A stretch of 64,000 bases of DNA, from the NCBI GenBank assembly GCA_900239685.1, contig OENT01000212.1:11186-75185 (forward strand). Direction: 5' to 3'. This stretch comes from Rotaria macrura. Its lineage: Eukaryota; Rotifera; Eurotatoria; Philodinida; Philodinidae. The stretch's first letter is position 1, and each line of letters opens with the position of its first letter. The notes beneath the pieces are model-generated. The model ran no database searches. It was not told where the DNA came from and saw nothing but the letters and a program-made list of their open reading frames with translations. Made by a program: the position numbers and the translations under genes. Below are positions 1-12,094 of the stretch, piece after piece.

Positions 1-867
1 TTTTAACGCTGATTCCGAATCTGACATTAGTTTTGAACCGAATCGCAGCTTTCTAAAAGAGCATCGCCTGAAAAAGGTCTCAAATGCACAAAAACTGAAT
101 CTAGAAACAAAATTGCCTAGATATGTCTGAGATGATCAGTAGTTTTGGAGTTTCCCAAAAAGGTTTACCAAGATACTTCATCCGTGCACACATTCTAGGA
201 TGACTGATTTGTCTCATTCACTTTTTGAAGTACACATAACTCTCGGACATAAGTCCGAAGTTTTCACATTTATTTCGTTCTAGATTAAATGACCGTATTT
301 GTTCTAATCGAATATCTGCAACTGATAGAATATTGTCAATGTATCTGATCAGTTTCGATCTATAGTGTGTGAAAATTTCCGAGAGAGCTGTAACTATATT
401 ATCGATCTTCTTAGTTAAAACTCCCTTAAGCAAATGCTCGGGTAGTTGTATCGGATGTCAAAGATTCGTAGTTTTTTGCTATTAATGATGATATCAGCCA
501 TCTACCAGGTTTTTCTAGTATGGTTTCCTGAATTGCACAACAAGAATAAATGATGACCTGATGGTAAAAGGTTTTCAAAAACAAGACAGTAAACGTGTTC
601 GGCATGCTGACAATTGAAAATAGCGACCTTCAATACTAAAACTCAGACATGGAATGAAGTAGGTTGTGAGCGTGATCATCGCTGAGCACGTGACTTGCAC
701 AATCAAAGCTTTGTATTCAAATCATTTAATCTTAAGCAATAAAGTAATACAAGTAAACGTAGAGATACTAGAAGCGAAGAATAAGAGAAAAGTAAAATCA
801 AGCGGTATTTATAGTAATGCGATGATAGATAACAATGAGGAACTGTTAAGTCAAGGGAGTCTTTTAA
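1..867. other. Left edge, no gene recognised
   Basis: This stretch precedes the 3' end of the minus-strand receptor gene. It is AT-rich. A short open stretch at the very start (about bases 2-127, plus strand) is acidic then basic, but I do not recognise it; it could be the end of a gene or transposon cut by the window edge. Two ORFs of about 70 codons (218-433 minus, 666-884 plus) have no recognisable motif, and the second runs into the receptor gene antisense, so neither is called. Confidence 0.4.
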
Positions 868-3800
868 TTATGACGTACGCATAAATCGACGTCGAACAAT
901 TTGAACAGTTTTTCTCAAGTCTTCTCGGTATCTATCAGATGGCAATACAAATGTAACCAATGGTAGCATTGAGGGAGCATAAGATATAGAATAACCGATG
1001 ATGAATAAGGTTGGATTTCGTGGAGTTTTCATACATCTCGTGAAAAACGGGATGATCAGGCGAGGTAAACTCAACAGAATTAGTAGAGTGGGTGCAATCA
1101 AAACAAATTTATGTTGCTGCAGCTGATGGTAAAAGTGTTGTCGGAACGCTCTTTTCGCTTGTATATTGGATCGAGACCGTGTTATTAATCCAATCATGAG
1201 TGTAACAGCAGTGAGATTAATACAAAATGGAATTAAAACATGAAAAAACATGACCACAGAATCAAACGAACTGGCAGGCGATGAATAACGAACATAACAC
1301 CAGGTACGTACTTCATCTATGTCAGAATCATCAACCAATCGACGATGAATCGGGTCGTGAAGATGTGTTAAGAATGTAAGACAGACTACTACTACAATTA
1401 TTCGCTTCACAGTTTGTTGACTTCGCTTTTGATTGAAGCGAACTCCTTTCCAAACAGTCACAAATCGTTCGATGGCAACACATGCATTCAACCAATCAGT
1501 AGATGCTACCAAAATTCGAAGAGAAGGATCAATCAAAATGCAAAGCACGGTCATCCATGTTCGGTTTTTAATCAATTCCATTTGTGAGAAAACGAAATAC
1601 CAAACTTTTATGCTTAATAAGAGAATGGTACTAAGAGATATTATGGATGATGCCAAAAGATACCAACCACACCCAAACTCCCTCGGTCTTTGGCTTCCAA
1701 ATGTCATTATTGACAATGAACAATTGATGAAGCCAGTCAACAGGATGACGGCATTGATCGCAATAGCCATTTTAACAAAAGATGATTGTTGAGTGAAAGC
1801 TACATTTGGTTTAATATGGTAGCCCAATATTGAATCAAGCGAAAGAGAAAAGTCACGAGTGGAAAATTGACAACGTGCTCCATAAAAACAAGCGGGACAA
1901 ACACAGATGGCTCTTGTAGGACAACTTGCATTGTTCACCAAACATTTACCATTATTTTCGCACGGATTCATATTTTGACAATCGTAAGACATTGAATAAT
2001 TAAATTCGAAACAATTTGCAAATCGATTCGAATCACAGATACATACATGTTCATCATCATAGAAACACTTCAAATGCTTATGTTGTCGGCATATTAAGGG
2101 ATAAGATTTTCCTCTGTAAAACAATGGAGACTTGACCCATGTCTCATTTCCAAGTTCACTGATCGGGAGACAATGTTGATTTGTTTCGATCCGAGCGAGA
2201 ATAGATTCTGATGGAATGAATGTCTCTCGTAGGATTGCCAAATAATAAGTCAGATTAAATAGTTCAACAAAAACAATATGGAATGGTTCCGTAACATAAA
2301 GCGTAACAATGTCTCGATCGATAGGAATTCTTTTCATAAGCGTGTTTCTCTTCGGATCTCTATCGTCGAATCCCGTGATTAAATGAATAGAAACAAATGA
2401 ACTGTATGCAAGTAGGTGATGCTCGAATTGAAATACAATCTTGTTGCTGATCTCTTCGCACCTCGGACCTCTAAAACCTTCTCGACAGATACAACTGAAA
2501 TCGCTTAACGAAGTGCGTGAGTCGCTTGGTATGCAAAAACCCTGATTTTTGCAAGGGTTTTTGAGAAGTTGGCAAATATTGTGTTGAAGATAACAATAAC
2601 GGCCAAATCGATGAACCGGACACAGACAGAGTGATGATGAATGGCATCGAGCATCTGTTACACATGAACATTGATTTGATTGATTGCATAGGAGACCAGA
2701 GTAACCTGGATCACATAGACAAAAGAATGATATTTTAATATTGGCATAACGTCGACATCGACCATGAGGACCACAACGCAACTGACAATCTGCTATATCT
2801 GGCTGTTCCGGAATGATCAATCGGGTGGCTATTCGATTCACTGGTAGAAACAGGTAGGGTATTGATAAATAGAAACTGGCATGATATTTCAATAGCAAGC
2901 GGTCGAAAAATTCGATTCGTACAGAATAGTTTCTCGATGAAAGCTTCGGTCGATCTGGATACAATAAGTAGAAATTATATTTCGCGATACAATCGATAGA
3001 CGGTACAAATGTGAATTGTTCTACATTCGGTGCTATTTGCCCGTTCTCATCTATCAACATGAGGAAAATTTCAAAGATGCGTGGTGTCTGTGTGACACTT
3101 AGATAACCGAATTGAAGTGTTAAACTGACGCGTTGGGTTTGCCATTGGCATTGGTTTCCAAACGAACTGGGTGGGCAAAGGCATTGCTCCTTCACATTCG
3201 ATCCGTATCGAACAAAAATACCTCGATGACAGTAGTGATTATCCATAATGTTGATTATGCCTTTGTCAGGGACTATAGGCTCGATCAACTCAATCGGTTT
3301 CCCTGTAGGAGCAACCGACGTTGATGGGAGAAAGCCTAAGTGCAATGTTGAGAAAAAATCACGACGTTCAATGTCTGCCAGAGAAATCAGTGCATTACAG
3401 ACAAATTCACCTTCAAATGTTGTGATATTATCAGATTTTTGCCATACCTTATCATCACCAAACGGGCAATCTGTCTCGTCGTTCTCACTAGATTGTGAAG
3501 ATTCGAGGCGACAAAGTTTTTCTCGCGTAATGCATCGGCTGTGGCGCCACCGCAAAGTTTCATTTGCGTTTAACGAAGTTTGATTATCGAAATAGATATG
3601 ACGAACAAAAGCATAAGAATTCGGATGCACAGGACAATCATCAATTAATTGATCGTAGAGATTGTCGAACGGTAGACATATGAGGTCATTAAGCCCCTGG
3701 TGAATACTGCAAGCATGTTCATTGGGTCTGCACAAACTATCAGTGCATCCCAATTCATCGACACCAGACTTACATTGCCAATGGCCATCACATTCAGTGT

Positions 3801-5565
3801 ACGGTGTTTTACAAGGTCAATAGTCACAGTGCTGGTTTTCGAGTAGAACCGCATCCGATTCAATAAGGTAATTTAGGCTTTTACAGAAACTTGTGTATCG
3901 TGACTGATTTTTGGGAACTATGTAGAGATCTTCTAACGGATCATCTTCCCCACCAGGACAATCTGGTGCAAGGTCACCAACAGCAACGAGCGAAAAACAT
4001 TTCGTTGGATCGGAACTGCATACATAGCGATTGGAATCGTTTAAAGAACAAGCAGGGTAGGATTCGTCGTCACCAAAGAAACAATCGCGAACTCCATCAA
4101 CGAGACGATGATAGGAAATGCATTTCATTGATTGAGGACAATAGAAAAGAGACGAATGTTTGCATGAATGTTCACTTCCCATAGTCGTGCACCGTCGAGT
4201 CACATTTTTCAGCAGTCTTGTAGTATGCATGAAATTTGACACAGCCTTATCTTTCATATTACCGAGAATATTATCTAGATGAAAACACGTTAACCCGTTA
4301 TTTAAATTCGTAGGCTCAGCAGTGTGGAGCAATACAGGACAACGCTGTGGATTGATACACACAATGTCTGGTTCTTGATTGATTTTGAGTTCATCGATCG
4401 ATCGATTTGTAAAGTAAATGAGCTGAAAGACATTGAATAGGTCAAAATGTAGAGGTATGGCAATCCATTCGGATTCACATTGTGATGCTAACGAAGGACA
4501 ACAAGCGTTCGGATCCTCAGTAGTAGGCAGTAGGAGACAAACGTCTGACGATTGCGACAATTCTTTCAGGAAACAGACTAATGCTTTTTGACAATGTGTG
4601 TATGAAGCAAAGAGTTCGTTAACACGTCTTTTATAACGATTAGTACCTAAGCAACCTGCTGTATGCAGAAACGTCTGTTCTGTAATACAATCACCATTAC
4701 CACAAGCAAAGTCATATTGATTTCGACAACGGCGCTCTTCACATTCAAACAAGGGTGTTTTTCCACATGGTGATCTATCAAAAGGAAGCCACAAGTCATA
4801 AGTGAACTCGATTTCATCGCTTCCATCCAAACAGTCGACATTGGATCTTCCATCACGATAGAATATTAGTGGAATACATTGCCCGCCATAATGACACCGA
4901 AATTCACCAGGTAGACATTCACTCCCTTCTAAGGAATCACAGAGTTGCTCATCTTCTCCATTAATACAGTCAACATTACCATTGCAAATTTCACGCCAAT
5001 CGAGACATAGAGATAGTCCACCAAAGTTACAAGTTGATAGAAATGGATAACAGCCACTAGGTAGAACCATCCAATCTTCAGCGGCTTGCTCCTTGAATGA
5101 AATGCTAAATATCTCATCAAATAATTTAAGAACATCGCTTTCTAATGCATATTGACAGTACGAACCAAACCATGGCAATGAGCAATTGTAGAAAGTTCCA
5201 TTTGATCCTGTACTATGACTTTTCTCAAAGTGTTCAGTGACATTGATAGGAGCAAACCAAGACAGAAGCTGTGAACTAGTCACGCCTTGTTTTCTCAAAT
5301 CATCAAATGAAATCTCTTTGCCCCTTGAAGTCTGCATACTCTCGATATGATCTTCTCGAGCTGGACGGCGACAGTAAGGGATCAACTGAGAGCGTCGAAA
5401 CCTATTTCTTCGATTATCCATTGAATAATCGATATGATGGAAATATAGACAATCGAACGTTGCGTACGAGGATCTTAATGGCTGTTGATCTGTTTCGAAG
5501 AGAGTAAAACGAGTATCAACATGGATTACAAAGATGAAAACTAGGATGAATTCAAGGTTTTTCAT
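868..5565 (-). CDS. LDLa/EGF-repeat seven-transmembrane receptor, one in-frame TGA
   Basis: A large cell-surface receptor of a composite bdelloid type: LDL-receptor class A modules, EGF-like modules, then a rhodopsin-like seven-helix domain. The start is taken at 5563-5565, ten codons into the open frame, because MKNLEFILVFIFVIHVDTRF makes a good signal peptide. LDLa modules lie at about residues 172-209 (CNGNVDCINGEDEQLC) and 217-251 (NVDCLDGSDE), with two more near 460-540 and one spanning the interruption (CDGHWQCKSGVDELGC). EGF modules follow (CLCPPSSFGNQC, CLCDPGYSGLLC, CICREGFRGPRC, CVCPACFYGARC). Seven helices occupy about residues 1260-1540, with ERF in place of DRY after helix 3 (plus-strand 1449-1487). 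A single TGA at 3817-3819 divides the frame; both sides are in the same register, giving about 1,565 codons. It sits inside an LDLa module before PCKTPYTECDG, so coding continues past it. The cause may be a nonsense allele or pseudogene, a base error, or stop read-through. Ligand unknown. The domain calls are strong; whether a full protein is made is uncertain. Confidence 0.85.
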
Positions 5566-8500
5566 GATTTCAGCTGAATCGCTGATCAGCACACTTCTTT
5601 TGAGAAATCAATGGTAATTTTGATAGTTTTTTTGTCTTCTGAATATAAGCTAGTCCTGTGAAGATTGTATAATGGGCGCAATACTACTTACTAACTTTAA
5701 CGTATGTGTGACATTTGGTTTCTGAAAATATGATACGTTAATCACTGAATACACTCGTGTATTAAGTGAAGTAAGTATGCATAAAAAATGAAAAAGTTTG
5801 TTTGTCCGGAATGTAATGTAGCTCGTGCATTGCAAAAGCTGTTAGCGAATTTCCTGTTGAATAAAAATATGGAGCATGACACAGTTGTTGTCGTCAATTT
5901 CCTGAACACTGTTCTTTTCCTTGGAATATGAGGGAATATTTCATCATCGTTGCTAAATTTACACTACTGAACTCACCGAGAAAACGACGCATCATCAATT
6001 TCAATCAAGTATTCATTTTAAATTACTTCTCCTACTCTTTAGGTCGGGAGGGGTTGCAAATTTCTGTCCCATATACGTCAATAGTCTCTTGAGATCGTGT
6101 TTCAGAAAAAAAGAGAAAAGATAAGAGAAAATCATTAAAACAAAAACAAGCACACAGAAAAAGTTTTTCTAGAAATCTAAGCGTTTCGATTTTTTCTTCC
6201 CAGATAGAACAGCAAGTAAAATCAGCTTCGTCAGAAAACTTGACGAAAATTCTATTAGAGGAAGCAATAACGTTGTGTAACGATGAACTAATTGCCAGCT
6301 ACAGGAAACAAAGATTTCATTTTCGATTATGTTCATAATAGCGTAGAATTCATATGACATGAAGAGAGTTTTCTGTGAAATCGGTTTCTTTCCTCTATTG
6401 AATTGGTTAAGACAAGCCGTTTGTTTTTCTGATTAATAATTAATGAAGAGTTTTGAATTGTTCAATTTTTGCCTATTTGAACGACTATCTTAAGGACTAA
6501 TGAACATCTCCTTATCTATAATTCACTATAACTCTTTTTTCTTGGTTTCATATGCTTTTCGAAAGTTTTTAATTATTATACGCAGGATTATTTTTGAAGG
6601 ACATGACAGACGCACTGAATTTTTCAGAGTATAACGATCATATTTCTCATGATTTGTGTTAGAATTCAGTAGATATATTCTGATATGTGCCTGTTGTAAC
6701 AAAGAGAAATATTTTTCAATACCGACTTCAGAACAGTCCACTGATTTTTCTTGGCTGCTAGAAAAAAACTAGTAAAATAGATATGATATCAACAACATTT
6801 ATGTTATCATTTCAAAGTTTAGGAAACAGAATGTCAGTTGCTGATTTTTATCCACTATTTACAAAGTTTTGCCGAAATTTACGTCAGCTGTTTATCTGAA
6901 TATTTGCAAACATTGAAATAAGTAAATTTACTTTCTAGATCCTGAAACAACCATTCTGTGCTGCATTTAGCGTGTGAAATAATTCATAGAAGCATTAATT
7001 GAAATCTAACTTGGGTTATTTAAAAGAAAAGTGTTTCACAGAGTTCGCCTGTATAAGTTAGTGATTTATGCAAACTTTGTTTGAGCTATCTTCTATCTTA
7101 TCTGCCTGCGGTTGACTTGAACGACAGTCATATATTACGACAAGAGGAAAAACGTCAATTACTTCTTTTCACATGTACTGATAATTAATATTGCACAGGG
7201 TGGATAGTGTTATTCAATTGAAATTGACGTCAACAATTCATTCGTATGTTATTGATAAATCGTCGCATGTTTCATGACTTATGCTAGCATTTACAAGAAC
7301 TAAACAGAAAAAAATGTAAATCGAAGTTACTCGTTTGCTGTCCTTTATCGGCCAGTGAAGGCCAACGAAAATGAACTTGCTTATGACTCGTTTTCGAAGA
7401 GTGAACGAGATTGACACTTACCGTAAATGGACCGTAGTTTACCGATTTACCCTAGTTTACGAATGCAATACGGACAAACATATTTCACTGCAATACTAAT
7501 CTAAAAACAGCGTAGTTTTTACCTTTACTTCTATTTATTCTCGATTATTCATTTGTTAAATTAATCGAATCATAGAATTCTGGCAGCTTTAAAGTTGTAG
7601 ATTGAATTTGTATTGAGTCATACTCATCTATTGACGGTAAGTAATGCAAATAGAAAAATAGAAATGGTTAAAAACTAAACTAAAACTTACTATAATGGTA
7701 GAAATATCGTGTGGTCGTTTGTGAAAAATGAGATGTCTTTTTATTCGAGATAGAGTCGGATAATGACAAAATTTATAACAATCAATAGATTTGGCATGCT
7801 TTTCGACTGATTCACTAATATAAGTTCGAATAACGCTATTTTAGATCAATGAAAATGCTATTGTTGCTACATAGTATGATTGATTTAAAAGTGAAGTATT
7901 CATTATAAGTTTATTTCGAATACGAACGACAAGTATGGCAAGATTTTATAGGCAAATTATTTCTTGAAGTGATCTATGAATGAGTTAAAATATTGGCGAC
8001 GACAAGATAGAAGTTGTATCATCCTCCATAGGAAAGTTCAATCTTAAAACAGTAAAAAACTCTTACCATCAAGATTACACCTAGGGTAACGATTTCTTTT
8101 TATTATCCAATAGAATGTTGGACATGTTCTTTTTAATCTACAGTACTCTAGTATTGAATGAAATATGACAACAATGCTGTTAAACTAAGTTGATGCACTG
8201 GAAAAACTTCTACCCTTCTGTTAGTTTATTTGTTGCAGTTGAAAGTGTCTATTGTTCGTTTTTTTCTTGTACCAATTCATATTTTCAAACATGAAGAGAT
8301 AATAGATTGATTGGAATATGATCGAAATCAATATTTTTTTCTATGTTTGAATGTATTTTCAAATCGCAATTCTGTAATAAAATCAAACACCTGTCAATCA
8401 ATTCTTTACAAATAAAGCTAACATAGTATTTCAAAATATTCGATTCTCAGTGATTTACACGATTCGACGTGTAAATTACCACAACAGAGCTAAGTATTGA

Positions 8501-11500
8501 TGAATATTAATATGGATAGTGATATTACTGATCTAAAAGTTGTAACAAAAATTGAATCTTTAAAACGATATGTTTGGCAAGCCCAAACTGTGTACGACAT
8601 AAACTAAGATAATATAGGAGTTTACGCAAAGTTTCAATTTGGAATTAAAATTCATAATCCATCTGTTCACGAGTTATTACTGCTTGTGTAAACAGCTCGG
8701 AGCGATTGGAAATACGTGTCAAACCTCAATACGTACATTGTCTTGTATTCTAGAGTGTTCTAGTTTCCCTACCAACAAATTTCGAGCAAAGTTTGACCTG
8801 AAAGTTTATATCAAACACTAAAATAATAGGACCACGCTAACTGTTGTGGAAAGTTTCGATCTTTTGATAGAACTACTAATCGAACGAGAATATTACTGTA
8901 TGCAATATTCTATAAGTACTGTAGACTATTCTAACTAAGACACAGTTTTATGCGACATCTCGAATGTAAATTCGAAATTCAATATGTATGAAGATATAGG
9001 AAATCAATGAAAGATTGGACGTTTAGAAACGACACAATGTTCAGTGTAGTAATGTAGTGTAGAGCAGAAATCAATCCTATTTTTTGCGTGAAGAATTCGA
9101 TCTTATTGGAAGATTACCATTCAAAACATTTGTTTTTTTAACCAACAGAAACAATCTCGACGCGAAGTAAATTATTCACATGCAACATTTACTGGATGAT
9201 ATTAAACTTGAGACCGATAATTGTAAATTTTCGTCGTCAAAACAATGCCATATTATAAATATATTATAACTTGATGAAGAATATGGTCAGTATTGTTATA
9301 CGAAATTTTCATTTATTCGACAACATAAGCGTATAGATCCCTGATAGGTGTTTCAAATTCAAATAGCGAGAGGGAAAGTACTTACTCATTAAACTAATGC
9401 TTTTCATAAAAAAGTGTCGTAGCAAGTATGCAATAGATGGATAGGTTTTGTTTTTCAAGACAGGTTCTGATAAGAATAGTTTCTGATCAGTCGATATATT
9501 CATATAATATTAAAAGAAAATAAGGGATCAAATTTGTTTCCCTTTTTCTTTGTATGAATCCGAGCAAGAATTTTTTGAAGGGAAAACGTTTTTTTCAATA
9601 GTCTGCTAGTGATGCTATACTATAGTCGACATATTTTCCTAAATACTTTTGCATCAGTTTTTATATTAAAGTTTCATTGTTTGTCAAAATAAGAGAAAAA
9701 GCAATCATTGACAGCATCACGAATAGGAACATCGAAACATGATTCTGATTCCTAAAAATTAAGAGGGTGTGGGTGTATTAAATAAAGGTGGGCACCCACA
9801 CCCCATCCACACTTCATATACTTTCGTCCATAGACATGTTAAAAAGACGTGGACAATATGTGATATTCGTTCTTAAATCGAACTATCTACATTCATCATC
9901 TTAATATAAGTGTTTTGGGTTATTTCTATGAATGCAGATATTCTTCTATCTCTCCCAATGACGCTTTGCCGACAATTTTCTCTTCCAATTAAGGAAAATG
10001 TCCACAATCAAGAACACGCGGTAAGAAACATTTATAAAATGTAAATTTTGTAAAAAATGATTATTCATCTACTTGACAAAATAAAGCCAAAAATCTAAAA
10101 TTTAAAACATGATTCACACAATTTATTATTATAACTATAGGTATGATTTCGTAATAAACTCGTAAGATCATTTTAGGTTCACAATGAAATTTAGACAGAA
10201 GGATCCATGCACATTACTCCTAATATTCATTGTAACTCATTATTAAATCCGAAAAATTATTTTGAGTTCACAATACAAAATCGGAATATCTTCTTAAAGG
10301 ACAATAGTTTCAATTAACCGCAGCACGGACAAAAAATATATCACTACAGTCCAGCAGCGGCCCCTTTAATCTGAGTATACTCCTCTTCATGTGAAGGTTG
10401 TTCATATCTATTATTGTTTCTTCCTTAAGTTAACTTCCTTCAATATTTTTCAATTTTATCTTCAAACATTTGATATAATTAATTTTCCTTTTTGGCTGAC
10501 TAATATTATAATCCAGGTCCACGAAGAACTGTTTAATATTGTAATGCAGAGTCCTGAAGAGTGCTTTATTATCGGCAACGCAAAACACGTCGACATATAT
10601 AAAATCGGCATTATGTTCTTTTTCATTTAGTAATTTTTATGCAAGCACAATATTCAATAACATTTATTTCTACTAAAACGGATGCTGAAAAGCGAAAGTG
10701 GAAAGTTTCAAATCGATTTATATTGTATATAAAAATATAGATTAATCTATGCTTTCACGTGATTCACTCATTCTCATTACCCTATTGTAAAGCACTTGAA
10801 AGAGTTTTAACGTCGACTACTCATTTCAGACTTGCCTGTTCGATTACCTTAATCCTAGCTGTAAAGTTCATTTCCAAAATAATATTCTTATTCCTTTAGA
10901 ACATGTTATTGCAATATCTCAGAAGCAAATTTTCGATTTATTTCATTAGTGTGTAAGATAGGTATTTCATTTCTACATTTTCTATAAATCATCAAATTTG
11001 CAGCCACTTTGCATTTAACACCGATGAACGGTGATAATCACTACAGTTGGGTCTTGCATACTTCTTTCACTAAAAAATGGGTTCTGATTTTGCAACGAGT
11101 TAGAAACTTTTTTAAGTTTCGTAGCTTTCCACGAAAATTTTTGTAGCTACGGTAATGTGACAATTTTGGTTTTCTCAAGAATGTGACGTTAAGAAAAACT
11201 TGTTGCGCTTCAATGTATTTTTAATAATACTATGTCATTACATGCATGTAAAGACAATAAACAAATCAATGGAATTATATGAACTTATTTTGCAAAACTT
11301 AACCGAAACAAATCCTAATACTTTGACGGACTCTCAAATTTCAAAAGGCATCGAGTCGTATGCGGCAATATAACGAAAATTCTATCGTTATCCTCTCAAA
11401 ACTAGAATCAACATCAATTTGGATAATGAATTTTATAATATCCATTGAATCAAGAAACTACGCTCCATTGATTGAGCAGGGAAGAGAAGAAAAATATGAA

Positions 11501-12094
11501 TATGAAATGTTTTAATTGCACTGTTTAGTACTATATGTATAGCAACTTTTTTTCAGACTAGGTTGTTTCCTTGTTTTCTGTTATAAAGTGCATATATCTC
11601 CGGAAAATTAAGGTTGTATTCTGTTTAGTTAGGAAATGTTGTCTCTACGAATCCCGTAGAAAAATTAAACTTATTAAAGTCATTTTAGTGCTAGCGGATA
11701 CTTTACAGATATCAGATTCTTATTTGCTTCTAGCTTAGGATGTCTTGATGGGGATAATCAACAGTATCAGCCGTAGGTATGATTAAAAAAAATATCGAGA
11801 AAAGAGAACAAACTATGCTCTATTATTGTTTCATCTTACTGGTCTTTCCATTTAATGCATGGAATAAGAATCGATGTAAATTTTGAAGCTATTCTAATAG
11901 TACCTAAATTTATGGCATTGTGCGACTATCAATAAAAGACACTGTGAGACGACAAAATTAAAATCTACATATACCATATTGGTTGAGCAGATTGCCTAAG
12001 GTAGTTTCTAAGTCGCCTGTCTTGCATTCATCAATGCCAGTATTAAATATGAAAACGCAACACTGAGACATTCATATTAACGTTTCTTCATAAG
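5566..12094. other. Gene-poor AT-rich spacer
   Basis: About 6.5 kb between two divergently placed receptor genes. ORFs are short and lack known motifs. A short hairpin with TGTGGG-like arms lies at 9765-9803 and is listed separately. At about 11115-11157 there is a small inverted repeat (CGTAGCT ... AGCTACG). A splice-like acceptor followed by a short open stretch (10516-10630) looks faintly like a gene relic but cannot be assigned. Upstream elements of both flanking genes should lie here; no distinctive promoter motif was recognised. Confidence 0.5.
9765..9803. repeat. Telomere-like G/C hairpin 1
   Basis: GGGTGTGGGTG at 9765-9775 is matched exactly by its reverse complement CACCCACACCC at 9793-9803, giving an 11-bp stem around a 17-base AT-rich loop. 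The arms are TGTGGG-type sequence, the unit reported for bdelloid telomeres. Similar pairs recur across the window. Confidence 0.75.

Noticed and set aside
666-884. 72-codon plus ORF at the left edge
   Set aside because: It overlaps the 3' end of the receptor gene antisense and shows no motif.
3817-3819. TGA as a selenocysteine codon
   Set aside because: An LDLa module has no known need for selenocysteine, the neighbouring cysteines are ordinary, and I could not point to a SECIS element downstream.
10391-10630. ORF containing IIIQVHEELFNIV, reminiscent of the VHDEL motif of family A DNA polymerases
   Set aside because: Only a handful of residues match, the key Asp is absent and no other polymerase motif is near; chance similarity is more likely.
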